Assembly: GCA_039621445.1 (NCBI GenBank)
Contig: CP154955.1
Span: 25,971,069 to 26,035,068, forward strand
Direction: 5' to 3'
Source of the DNA: Euglena gracilis
Taxonomy: Eukaryota; Euglenida; Euglenophyceae; Euglenales
DNA length: 64,000 nt
Of this stretch, positions 55,521 through 63,736 are shown piece after piece. Numbering within the stretch: position 1 is the stretch's first letter; the number at the start of each line of letters is the position of its first letter. Both the position numbers and the translations under genes were made by a program. The notes beneath the pieces were generated by a model. That model did no database searches. It saw only the letters and a list, made by a program, of their open reading frames with translations, and was not told where the DNA came from.

Positions 55521-57559
55521 ATGTCCGTCACCCCGTCGTCCACCCCGTCCGTCATCGCACTCCCGGCCCCGCCGGGCGCGCCCGTCGATCACACACCCAG
55601 CCCCCGGGCCGCATCGCGCAGCGCGGCGGAACAGCAGCGGCGCATCCTCGGAAGGCTGCGACGGGACTTCGGCAACCAGGCGGACGAACTCGACCTGGAT
55701 GCCCTGCGAAACCGCACCCCGTACACCTTCGCCCGGTACTGGGCGATCGTGGCCGCGCAGCTGTCCCTGCTCCGGGACGACGCGGCCCTGGAGCGCATCC
55801 TGGGCGGGAAAATGGACGCAACGATGAAGGCGGACGTGAAAAAAATGATCCGGAACCTGGAGGCCCGTCTCCGGAACCGGATGGACGACAACAGCCTGTG
55901 GGTATACCCCTACCAGTACCTGGTACAACACGGCGTGTTCCGCGGCATCCAGGGGACCTGGCCCCGGCGGGAGATTACGCCGTACGACGACCGAGGGGTG
56001 CCACAGAGCGTCCAGGAGGTGCAGACCGACCTGGACGTCGTCCTCTACGCCGCCGCGAACGGCCTGTGGGACCCCGGACCCCGATGGGAGCGGGTCGTAA
56101 ACGACCAGCGGATGGGGACGGCCTACTGGACCCCCACGCAGCGCGAGGTCCTGGTCCAACTCGAGGCGGTCCGCAAACAGTGGTTGGCGTCCGTGGCCCG
56201 GGAGTTCCCCAACTCCGGCTCGGAACTCGGGGTCTGGCAGACCCTCGCGCGGCTGCCCGTACCTCCCGTCCGCCCCGCCCCGACACTGCCGATGCGCCCC
56301 GAATTCCGCAATCAATGGTGGGACTACGGGTCCCGGATGATGCGGTTCCGCTACGACTGGCGACCCCAGGACATCGCGGGGAACATCCGCGGCCTGTTTC
56401 ACGAGCAATGGCACCCGTTGCCGGACCCCCCCGACGATTCGCAGGCCTCGTGGCACCTCATCACCACCCAGTCCACCGCACCGCAGTCCACCCAGTCGAC
56501 GCAGCTCACCGTGCCGACACAGCCACAGTCACAGTCGACCCAGCTCACAATCCCAACCCAGTCGACGCAGCTCACCGTGCCGACCCCGTCCACACAACCA
56601 ACACAGTGCCAGGACAACAACTACCTATGGGAGGTGTACGACGAGGTTGTCGACGACCTCCCGAACGAAACGAACCTGCCCGACCTCCCGGGAGGGGTGG
56701 GGGGCAACGGTCTCGTGATGATGGATGTCGAATTTCCCACCACGCGCGACGTCCTGATACGCGCGCAGCGCTGGATCGACACCCTCCGCGACCTGGCCGA
56801 GGACTGGGTGGAGGCCTTCACCGGCGCGATCCGGAGGGGCGACCACGTCGCGGCCCGGAGACTGGCCAGTCGCTGGGATAACCAACACGTGCGGCTAGAA
56901 CTACACCTGTTCTACCATATTGCGCGGCGCAAGTTCATCTTCGACGAACTCGTTCGCCAGCGGAGACTGCCACCGGGATGGCAGGGCCCGCGGGACGTGC
57001 AACTGCGCGATGACGACCGCCTGTTCGACCCCCCCGAAGTGGCCGATGCCGAGCGCCACTGGAATTTTTTCCACGAGGTGCGACCCCCCGCGGTGGTCGG
57101 GGGCAGCGGACGGGCCACGGCTCCCACCGAGGCGGAGGCCGCCACCCTCTCCACTCAAACGATCATCGGCGACAGCCCGTCCACCCAAACGCTCGCCAAC
57201 AGCAGCCCGTCCACCCAAACGCTCGCCGGCAGCAGCCCCCCGGCCCGCACCGTCGACACCACCCCCCTGCCCACCCAGTTCGTGGAATCCCCCGCCTGGA
57301 TGGGACCACCCTCGGCCCCGGTGGATCCGCTGCCGAGCCAGGGGCCCGTGCAGGCGTACGCGTCGGGGGGAGCAGCCCGGGCCCCGTGCAGGCGTACGCC
57401 CCGGGGCGGTTCAACGTCGTGGCCCGCCACGTCATCCATCCCGGCCAGGCCCGCCTGCAGCGGGTCTTCGCCCCCCTGCGCGAGGCCATGGTCCCCGTCT
57501 GGCGCCGGTGCAACCGCTTCCGGGACTCACTCGAAAGCTTCGCCTCCAGCGGTCAATAG
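55521..57559 (+). CDS. Viral protein, about 680 residues, with one frame change
   Basis: The ATG at 55521 (MSVTPSSTPS) is chosen; the frame is also open upstream to 55230, overlapping the previous gene. The N-terminal half is helical (RRILGRLRRDFGNQADELDL). Then comes a Thr/Gln/Ser/Pro linker with repeated STQLTVPTQ-like units (about 56450-56610), a helical domain, and a second repeat set STQTLANSSP-like. Near 57365, at a run of six G, the frame changes; the new frame ends naturally at TAG 57557, five bases before the next motif. Likely a structural protein. Confidence 0.6.
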
Positions 57560-57564
57560 GTGTC

Positions 57565-57573
57565 GTTGGATCC
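57565..57573 (+). promoter_or_regulatory. GTTGGATCC motif
   Basis: Exact motif followed by TTCGCGC, seven bases upstream of ATG 57581. Confidence 0.8.
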
Positions 57574-57580
57574 TTCGCGC

Positions 57581-57817
57581 ATGCCCCGCCGCTCCACCGC
57601 GTCCACGGTCGCCGGGCACATCGTCTCCCCCGGAGCGGCCAAGCAGTCCCGCGTCTTCACCCCCCTCCGCGACGGTCTGATCCGGGGCGGCGCATTCCGT
57701 CCCGCCAACCGATGGCGCAGCGGCAAGGAGCCCCGCAACAGCAACGTCCTGCAGCGCCCGCTGGCGCTCGCCGCGCGCCTGCCGTGGCTGCCCCGGTACA
57801 ACTTCGCCCGCAGCTAG
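57581..57817 (+). CDS. Small basic viral protein, 78 residues
   Basis: Starts MPRRSTASTVAGHIV. Rich in Arg/Lys and Pro with few acidic residues, ending LPWLPRYNFARS. Resembles small DNA-condensing or capsid-cement proteins in composition only. It overlaps the possible early start of the ATPase. Confidence 0.65.
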   Translation: MPRRSTASTVAGHIVSPGAAKQSRVFTPLRDGLIRGGAFRPANRWRSGKEPRNSNVLQRPLALAARLPWLPRYNFARS

Positions 57818-58890
57818 GCGACACGGCGGTGGTGTCGCCGCCCCAGGTGGACCTCCAGGCGCAGCTGCAGGAGATGTTCCGCGACCCGTACCAGGCGCCC
57901 ATCCTGTTGTGCCTGGGACAGAAGGGGGGCGGCAAGTCCTTCCGCGTCATGACGCTGCTCACGTGGCTGCTGCGCAACAACGTGTTCGACCAGTACTTCC
58001 TGGTCCTGCCCACGTACCTGTTCGAGGCCGCGAACTCGTACGCATGGCTCCAGCCGTTCCGGGACAAGGTGTTCATCACCTCGGAGTACACCCACGACCT
58101 CTCCGCGGCGTTCCTGCAGCGGCCGGACGCCACCGTCGCCCCCCACGCCATCCCCCGGACCTTCCTCTGGCTGGACGACGTGGGCATGAACGAGGCCTTC
58201 CGGACCGACCGCCACTTCGTGGGGCTGCTGTCCGTCGCCCGCCACAAGCGGCTCAGCGTCTGCCTGTGCTACCACTCGCTGACCTCGGGGCACACCCTGT
58301 CCCCGTTCCTCCGGCAGAACGTCACCCACACCCTGCTCTTCCGCGTGACCAACGAAAAACTCCTGGAAAGCATCTACGAGGAGCTCATCTCCATGACCGG
58401 ACACTACGAGCGCTTCCGGGAGTTCAAGGGGATCTACAACCAACACACCTGCTCCGTCGTCAACCCCCGCACCGGGGAGGTCGACAAGAACTTCAACGGC
58501 ATCTGCATCAACAACTCCCTGGGGTGCCTCGACTGGAACGTGGCCGAATGGTTCCCCGAGGAGACGGAGGTCCTCTGCGTCTTCCTCGACCGCATGAAGC
58601 GCGAGATGGAACGGCGCCGTCTACCCGCCCCCGCGGATCACCAGCACCTGAAGGCGGTGGAGCCGGAGCGGGTGGCCAACATCCGGGGGGCGGATCCGTC
58701 CGTCGGGCTCACACACCCGAAGACACCCACCCGCACGGAACTCACCCCGGAGTCCTGGCCCCAGCTCACCCGGGCGGCGCACCACCCCCTGAGTTTCCTC
58801 ACCCACCCCCAAAATCTGGTGAAGTACCACCGGGTACCCCTGGCCGAATCCACCCTCTCCCGCTCCCTGCAGCACCTGTTCGGGAAGTAG
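57712..58890 (+). CDS. Packaging ATPase, FtsK/HerA (A32-like) family
   Basis: The ATPase that drives genome packaging in Polinton-like viruses, adintoviruses and large DNA viruses. Walker A is LCLGQKGGGKSF just after ATG 57874; Walker B is TFLWLDDVGM (about 58160). A third conserved block, VARHKRLSVCLCYHS then FLRQNVTHTLLF, matches the RH...sQ...R.N pattern of this family. The first in-frame ATG is 57712, inside the previous gene; ATG 57874 gives a form starting MFRDPYQAPILL, which is where family members normally start, so the true start is open. Ends at 58890; the next gene starts three bases later. Confidence 0.85.
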   Translation: MAQRQGAPQQQRPAAPAGARRAPAVAAPVQLRPQLGDTAVVSPPQVDLQAQLQEMFRDPYQAPILLCLGQKGGGKSFRVMTLLTWLLRNNVFDQYFLVLPTYLFEAANSYAWLQPFRDKVFITSEYTHDLSAAFLQRPDATVAPHAIPRTFLWLDDVGMNEAFRTDRHFVGLLSVARHKRLSVCLCYHSLTSGHTLSPFLRQNVTHTLLFRVTNEKLLESIYEELISMTGHYERFREFKGIYNQHTCSVVNPRTGEVDKNFNGICINNSLGCLDWNVAEWFPEETEVLCVFLDRMKREMERRRLPAPADHQHLKAVEPERVANIRGADPSVGLTHPKTPTRTELTPESWPQLTRAAHHPLSFLTHPQNLVKYHRVPLAESTLSRSLQHLFGK

Positions 58891-58892
58891 AG

Positions 58893-59384
58893 ATGCGCCA
58901 AAGATGTCCGCGCGTGCGCCGGGCCGCCGTCACCCCGGAGGAGTGGACCCGCCACCGCAAACTCCGCAAGAAGATCGCCAGCGCCCGGTGGTACGCCAAG
59001 CGCAAGCGCGCCGCGCTGGTCGAACAGGGCGAACACCGCCAGCGGCTCGAGGCGGAGCATCGGCAGCGGCATCCCCGGCCATCGGGCGGGCGCCTGTGGA
59101 CGGACGCGGAATTTTGGTACTGGAAAGGCGTCCTGGCCCGCGCCCGGCGGGGCTACCCCGCCCGGCCCGCGGACGTCCCCGCCGAGCGGTGGTGCGGGTG
59201 GATCGACCGGGTGGAGGCGGCCATCGAACGGAGTCGGCCCGCGGCCGACGCCCTCTGGCGGCACATCCCCTGGGACGACCCCGCCTTTCCCAAGATCCTG
59301 CGGCAACTGGGGATGCGGGAGTGTCGTTCCGGTGGCCAATTCTTGGAAACCTGCTCCGTGTCCGGGGTGGTATTCGCCGGTTAG
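58893..59384 (+). CDS. Viral protein, 163 residues, basic N-terminus
   Basis: ATG 58893 follows the ATPase stop by two bases, so the two are probably co-transcribed. The first 60 residues are a basic helix (RKLRKKIASARWYAKRKRA); then a Trp-rich part (WTDAEFWYWKGVLARARRGY). No family recognised; could be a DNA-binding or packaging partner. Confidence 0.7.
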   Translation: MRQRCPRVRRAAVTPEEWTRHRKLRKKIASARWYAKRKRAALVEQGEHRQRLEAEHRQRHPRPSGGRLWTDAEFWYWKGVLARARRGYPARPADVPAERWCGWIDRVEAAIERSRPAADALWRHIPWDDPAFPKILRQLGMRECRSGGQFLETCSVSGVVFAG

Positions 59385-59395
59385 GCCCACCGCAG

Positions 59396-59623
59396 TCACG
59401 CGTTCGCCAAGGGCTGCTGGCCCACACTCCAACCCATCCTGGAGGCCGCGCTGCCCGCGTGCCACCACAGCAGCGCACACACCAGCGTCCACACCCCCCA
59501 CCCCGCCGTGGAACACAGCCAGCCGCGGCAGCACCCGCCCACCCACATGCCCGTCCAGAACCCCATACCCAACGCGGTCCACAACAACTCCGACACGTCC
59601 GCGGGGGTGGTGGCGGAGTGCAT
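59396..59623 (-). CDS. Small viral membrane protein, 75 residues, antisense in the rightward block
   Basis: Minus-strand frame starting MHSATTPADVSELLW with two hydrophobic stretches (ALGMGFWTGMWVGGCC and WGVWTLVCALLWW). It is supported by CTTGGATCC eight bases upstream of its ATG at 59623, the same signal as other structural genes. It fills the gap between two plus-strand genes. Unknown function. Confidence 0.6.
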   Translation of the reverse strand: MHSATTPADVSELLWTALGMGFWTGMWVGGCCRGWLCSTAGWGVWTLVCALLWWHAGSAASRMGWSVGQQPLANA

Positions 59624-59631
59624 CGTCGAAT

Positions 59632-59640
59632 GGATCCAAG
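59632..59640 (-). promoter_or_regulatory. CTTGGATCC motif
   Basis: Eight bases upstream of the minus-strand start at 59623. It forms a divergent pair with the motif at 59669. Confidence 0.7.
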
Positions 59641-59668
59641 AGCACGTATTCCGACCACCGCCACCGCT

Positions 59669-59677
59669 GTTGGATCC
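59669..59677 (+). promoter_or_regulatory. GTTGGATCC motif
   Basis: Exact motif followed by TTCCG, five bases upstream of ATG 59683. Confidence 0.75.
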
Positions 59678-59682
59678 TTCCG

Positions 59683-61104
59683 ATGACCCACGTCACGTCC
59701 CCGGGATTCCTCTCCCAACTCATCCGCCGCAACAACGGCAGCGCACCGTCGGTGTTGGATCCTTCCCCGCCGTACCATGGTCCGACCCCGATCACACCCC
59801 ATGATGCACCCCCAACCCCCCACCACTCGCTGGCCCGTGCCCGCATCCCCCAACCCTCTGAACTCTTCCCGACTACCATGGAGCTTTTCAAATCCCAGTC
59901 GCGGCGTCCGCTGGGACGCGCGGCGCATTCATTCCCGCCACCCGTCCCTGATGTTCCGCCGACCCCCCAACCAAACCACCCCCCGGCTGCCCCAACAGGA
60001 CCACCTCCGCTTCAGCCGCCCGGCCCGCCCGCCCCCCGTCTGAGCCCCGCGGGGGTCACCGCCTGGCGGCTCCACCGCCGCCGGGCCAACGCCGGCACCC
60101 AACCCCCCACTCCGACCGGCAACTCCGCCTGGCGGGTCCTCCCCGGCCTGTTGAAGCGCAAGTTGCAACAGATCACAACCACAGCGGCGGGCGGTGACGG
60201 TGGTGGCAGTGGCGGACAGTGGGTCAGTGGCGGGGGTGGTCTGTGCGTGCGGGAGTTCGGGGAGGACGTGTCCGCGGTGGTGCTGCATCTGGCCGGCCGG
60301 CTGGCCGGCCTGGCATCCGAGGACGTCGTCCGCAGCCCCGCGCTGCAGCATTTGGTGGCGCAGTCCACCCGGTGGATCGGGACCACCCCTCCCTGGATGC
60401 AGCTGGTGGGTGTGCTGGCCGCCAAGCGACTGCACCGCGCCGTGGTGGGGGAGCGACCCCCCTCCAATACCGTCCCGAACCTCTTCGCCTTCTCCGATCC
60501 CTCTCCGCAGCCCATTCACCACCCGTTCATGAATTCCCCCGCCCGCATCCCCGCGGAAGAAACCCCCCGCGCTGCGACACCCACACCACCGGAGGGGGTG
60601 GACCACGGTTGGACAACGGTGGAGGCGGTAAGCCCGGCGGACGGAGACGCGGACGTCGGAGGAGACACAGCGGCGGCAGACATCGGCGGCCCGGCGGAAG
60701 AACCGGCGGAGTCGGCCCGCCCGCAGCGCCAGCGCCGCCGGCGGCGGGTGTTCACCCACAATGCGGATGACGACGATGCAGCGGCGATCAAGACGGAGGA
60801 GACGGACGGGACGGTGGCGCCCCACACCGCCCCGGTGGTGGTGCTGTCCTCCTCCGAGGAGGACAACGCGCCGCCGCCCGCAGCGGAGGACCCAGCCGAC
60901 ACGGCCGCACCCCCGCCGAAGAAGGCTCGACGGAGCACCGGACGTCCCCGACGCAGCGCTGCTTCTGATCCTAACCAGTCCCCCCCGCCGCGCCGTCCGA
61001 CCCCCCACCCTCCGCCGACTCCTCCGCCCCGCCGTCCCCACCCGCCGCCCCCGCATCCCCCGCGGAGGACTGACCAACCGACTGACTCTGTGCATACGAA
61101 CTGA
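59683..61104 (+). CDS. Viral acidic/basic protein with SUMO-interaction and AT-hook-like motifs
   Basis: About 470 residues from ATG 59683. The N-terminal 120 residues are Pro-rich; the centre (LCVREFGEDVSAVVLHLAGR and on) is globular and unrecognised. The C-terminal third holds a basic run (RPQRQRRRRRVF), a SUMO-interaction-like motif (PVVVLSSSEED: hydrophobic core followed by Ser and acids) and an AT-hook-like RSTGRPRRSA, suggesting a nuclear or chromatin role. Near 60980, at a run of seven C, another frame gives a more natural end at 61071. A second GTTGGATCC at 59754 lies in the coding sequence, so an alternative start (59777, other frame, 88 codons) is possible. Confidence 0.6.
   Translation: MTHVTSPGFLSQLIRRNNGSAPSVLDPSPPYHGPTPITPHDAPPTPHHSLARARIPQPSELFPTTMELFKSQSRRPLGRAAHSFPPPVPDVPPTPQPNHPPAAPTGPPPLQPPGPPAPRLSPAGVTAWRLHRRRANAGTQPPTPTGNSAWRVLPGLLKRKLQQITTTAAGGDGGGSGGQWVSGGGGLCVREFGEDVSAVVLHLAGRLAGLASEDVVRSPALQHLVAQSTRWIGTTPPWMQLVGVLAAKRLHRAVVGERPPSNTVPNLFAFSDPSPQPIHHPFMNSPARIPAEETPRAATPTPPEGVDHGWTTVEAVSPADGDADVGGDTAAADIGGPAEEPAESARPQRQRRRRRVFTHNADDDDAAAIKTEETDGTVAPHTAPVVVLSSSEEDNAPPPAAEDPADTAAPPPKKARRSTGRPRRSAASDPNQSPPPRRPTPHPPPTPPPRRPHPPPPHPPRRTDQPTDSVHTN
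59754..59762 (+). promoter_or_regulatory. GTTGGATCC motif inside a gene
   Basis: Exact motif followed by TTCCCC, 14 bases before an ATG at 59777 that opens an 88-codon frame. It may drive a nested gene or a shorter form using ATG 59878. Confidence 0.5.
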
Positions 61105-61203
61105 CTGCGCCCGCACCGGGGAAGGGCCATCGGCCACCCGGCCCGTCACCGAACCCGTTCCAACGAATGACTTCGCTTTGTGTTGTGTGCCCCACTGTTC
61201 GCC

Positions 61204-63180
61204 TCACCAGCGCCCGTAGGCCGACCGCCGGGTCAGGAAGTTCAGGTAGCGGCGGTAGCGGTGGTTGTTCGCGATGCACACCCGGGGGGGCTGGGTCGCG
61301 GGGACGGTCGCCAAGTTCTCGTCCAGGTGTCCCGCCGCAGCGGGGGGCCAGGGCGGCATCCGCCTCAGGCTGGGCGCGGCGATCCGCAGGGACGTGTCCC
61401 AGCCGAGGAAGAGCGACAGACTGCGGTGCCACCGCGCGGACGTCTCCGCGTCCGCCAGGGGGCCGAAGGCCTCCGCGAAGCGCACCACGTACTCCACCGC
61501 GCGCAGCGCGTGGGCCACCTCCTCCAACAGCGCCGACTCGTCGCGCCGGGGCGCGAACGGGCGGTACAGCAACCCCGCCGTGTCCGGCAGCAGCGGCGTC
61601 AGGTACTGCTCGGTGGGCACCGAGGCCACCGACCGGTTCGGCATCCAGCGGTTATCGGCGACGAAGTCCGGGTCGGCCAGCAGCCGCATCGCCAGGCGCA
61701 CCTGCTGCGCGGCGCGGTCGCGCTGTCCCGGTCCACCGGTGGCGGCGTCGCCGCCCGTCGCCGCGGACATCTGCCCGTCCGGTCCCAGGCCGCTGTACGG
61801 GTGCACCGCCTCCCCGAGGAACAGCACCCACTGGAGGTACGCCCACCGCTGGGCCATCCGCGGCCCCGGCAGCGCCGTCTCGGTCTCCCGGGCCACGTGC
61901 TGACCGAAGGCGATCACCGCCTCCATCAGGTAGTGCACCCCGTCGAACCACGCGTGCACGTAGAGGCCGTGCAGCACCGCTAGCGTCGACAGCGCCCAGG
62001 GGACGAAGTCCCCGGCCTCGTTGTCGTACCGCGCGGGGTGGAAGTACACCTCACCGGTGAAATCCATCAGGGCGTACTCCGACAGACCGGGCAGCGTGGC
62101 GAGGCGCGGCACCGGCAGGTACTGCCGCTCGATGTAGTCGGTGCCCCGGCGGTGCGGCACGTCGCCCGGCAGCTCGCTCTGTCGGAGGCAGCCGTAGTGC
62201 GGGTAGGTCTGCACCCCCACCGCCGTCTCCAACAGACGGCGCCGCGCCCAGCGCGCCGCGTGGAAGCCCCGCAGGTCGTCGGCGTCCTCGCCGGGGTTGT
62301 GCGGGTCGCGTTCGTGCCGGGCGCAGTCCAGCAAGTACGCGGCATGCAGGTCGGTGGTGGGGCCAACGAACAGCGCCGAGGGCGGGGGTTGGCGGCGCCA
62401 GCGCCGCTCCTGCGCCGCGTTCCAGCGCTCCCGCCGGGCCGCCTCCGACTCGTCGGCGGGGTCCTCCACCCAGATGTCATCGTCCCCATCGTCGTCCTCC
62501 GGGACCGCGTGGTAGTATCCCCAGAACGGGTCGGGGTCGGCCCGCAGGCGGTCCACCACCGCGTCCTCCACGGGCAGGCCCAGCATGCGCGGCGCGGGGA
62601 CCACCCAGTTCTCTGCGTAGGCGTCCAGGACACCGGGCGCGAAGCATTCGGGGCGGTTGTGCACGAGCGTGTGGAAGCCCATCCCCGCCGCGTCCCGCCG
62701 GGCGCGGCGCACGCACCGCAGGGCGTCCTCCGCCTGTCGATGGCCCGTCAGCCCCACGCAGTCGTTCGTGAACTCCAGGTAGACGCACGCGTCCACGTAG
62801 AACAGGTGGCGCTCACAACCGCAGGCGCGGGGCTTGAGGAACCAGGCGGTAGACTGCCACTGCACCACCGTCCGCGGGTCGTTCAGCGCCCGCCGGAGTG
62901 GTCCGGACGTCCGGTTCAGGACGAGGAGGGTGGTCAGGTCGCAGAACGCCAGCACCCGGTGTACCCACACCTCCGTGGGGATGCGCGCCGGCGGCCCGCA
63001 TCGCTGCCGCTTTACTCCGCGCAGCACCACCCGGCAGGTCGCGGGGCTCCGCGGCGCCGGGGCCCCCGGTGCCGGTCGCGGCGGTGGCAGGGTCGCCGGG
63101 TGGGTGTCGTCGGCGGTCCAGAACCAGTCGTCCCCCGCCGGCTGCGCCGCGGGGATCTCCAGGCCGTGGAAATTGAGCAT
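61204..63180 (-). CDS. Viral F-box protein, about 658 residues
   Basis: ATG 63180 (MLNFHGLEIPAAQPAGDDW). Near residue 65 an F-box-like segment reads IPTEVWVHRVLAFCDLTTLL then NRTSGPLRRALND, matching the LPxE..xxILxxLdxxxLxxlxxxc pattern of F-boxes, which dock proteins onto SCF ubiquitin ligases through Skp1. The remaining 550 residues are unrecognised, with an acidic stretch (PEDDDGDDDIWVEDP). It has no GTTGGATC motif; a T/A run (about 63220-63235) precedes it. The intact 2-kb frame and its codon use argue for a maintained gene. F-box proteins are known in several large DNA viruses, where they redirect host protein turnover. Confidence 0.65.
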   Translation of the reverse strand: MLNFHGLEIPAAQPAGDDWFWTADDTHPATLPPPRPAPGAPAPRSPATCRVVLRGVKRQRCGPPARIPTEVWVHRVLAFCDLTTLLVLNRTSGPLRRALNDPRTVVQWQSTAWFLKPRACGCERHLFYVDACVYLEFTNDCVGLTGHRQAEDALRCVRRARRDAAGMGFHTLVHNRPECFAPGVLDAYAENWVVPAPRMLGLPVEDAVVDRLRADPDPFWGYYHAVPEDDDGDDDIWVEDPADESEAARRERWNAAQERRWRRQPPPSALFVGPTTDLHAAYLLDCARHERDPHNPGEDADDLRGFHAARWARRRLLETAVGVQTYPHYGCLRQSELPGDVPHRRGTDYIERQYLPVPRLATLPGLSEYALMDFTGEVYFHPARYDNEAGDFVPWALSTLAVLHGLYVHAWFDGVHYLMEAVIAFGQHVARETETALPGPRMAQRWAYLQWVLFLGEAVHPYSGLGPDGQMSAATGGDAATGGPGQRDRAAQQVRLAMRLLADPDFVADNRWMPNRSVASVPTEQYLTPLLPDTAGLLYRPFAPRRDESALLEEVAHALRAVEYVVRFAEAFGPLADAETSARWHRSLSLFLGWDTSLRIAAPSLRRMPPWPPAAAGHLDENLATVPATQPPRVCIANNHRYRRYLNFLTRRSAYGRW

Positions 63181-63214
63181 CGCGGGGGGAAAACGGGAAC
63201 GAAAAGCCTGCGGG

Positions 63215-63240
63215 CAAAAAAAATTAAAAAAAAAACCCCA
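63215..63240 (-). promoter_or_regulatory. AT-rich upstream tract of the F-box gene
   Basis: On the minus strand a run of T, then AA, then T again, 35-60 bases before ATG 63180, in otherwise GC-rich DNA. Compare the AT-rich region before the replication gene; both lack the GTTGGATC motif. Confidence 0.4.
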
Positions 63241-63559
63241 GACCGTTCCACGACAGGCTGCCCCCTGTGCGGGGTGGACGGCTGATGATCCGTTTGGGAA
63301 CACACACCCATTCTCCGTTCGTGTTGCGGTGTGCGCGCGGCGCGCGGGGTGGGGCGCGTACGGCGGCGTCGGGGTCCTCGTCGTCGTCGAACTCGGCGTC
63401 CAGCGGAGGGGGCGCGCGGCGCACGTTACACACCGTGTGTGGGGAGCGGTGGTGCTATCATTCGTGGACCATCCGTCCGGGACGGGGCTGTCACGAGCCC
63501 CTCAGGGTGGATCCAGAGCGCAGCCTACGTTTATTTTTTCGACCCTGAATGGGACGGTC

Positions 63560-63640
63560 TGGAGGTACCCCCGTCCCCGACCGGGGTTCGAACCCGGGTC
63601 GCTCGCGTAGACGGCGCCACAGGGGACCACTCGGCCGGGG
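63560..63640 (-). ncRNA. tRNA-like sequence / SINE relative
   Basis: Minus strand: an A-box-like GGCCGAGTGG (63627-63636) and B box GGGTTCGAACC (63585-63595), followed by CCCGGTCGGGGACGG and a T/A run. This closely matches the second unit of the SINE at 41008-41464 (CCCTGGTCGGGGATGG in the same place). The cloverleaf is incomplete, so a truncated SINE or tRNA relic is more likely than a working tRNA. Confidence 0.5.
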
Positions 63641-63736
63641 GGCGGGGGCAATGGTAGTGCGTGCCGTTCGCGGCCCGTTCCGCCCCGGGCGGCGGCGATG
63701 GCGTGCGTGTCACGTCAGAAGGTCAGGAAACAAAGG

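Noticed and set aside
63224-63433. 69-codon minus-strand frame before the F-box gene
   Set aside because: No ATG near its start, no upstream motif, and it spans the AT tract that probably serves as promoter of the F-box gene.
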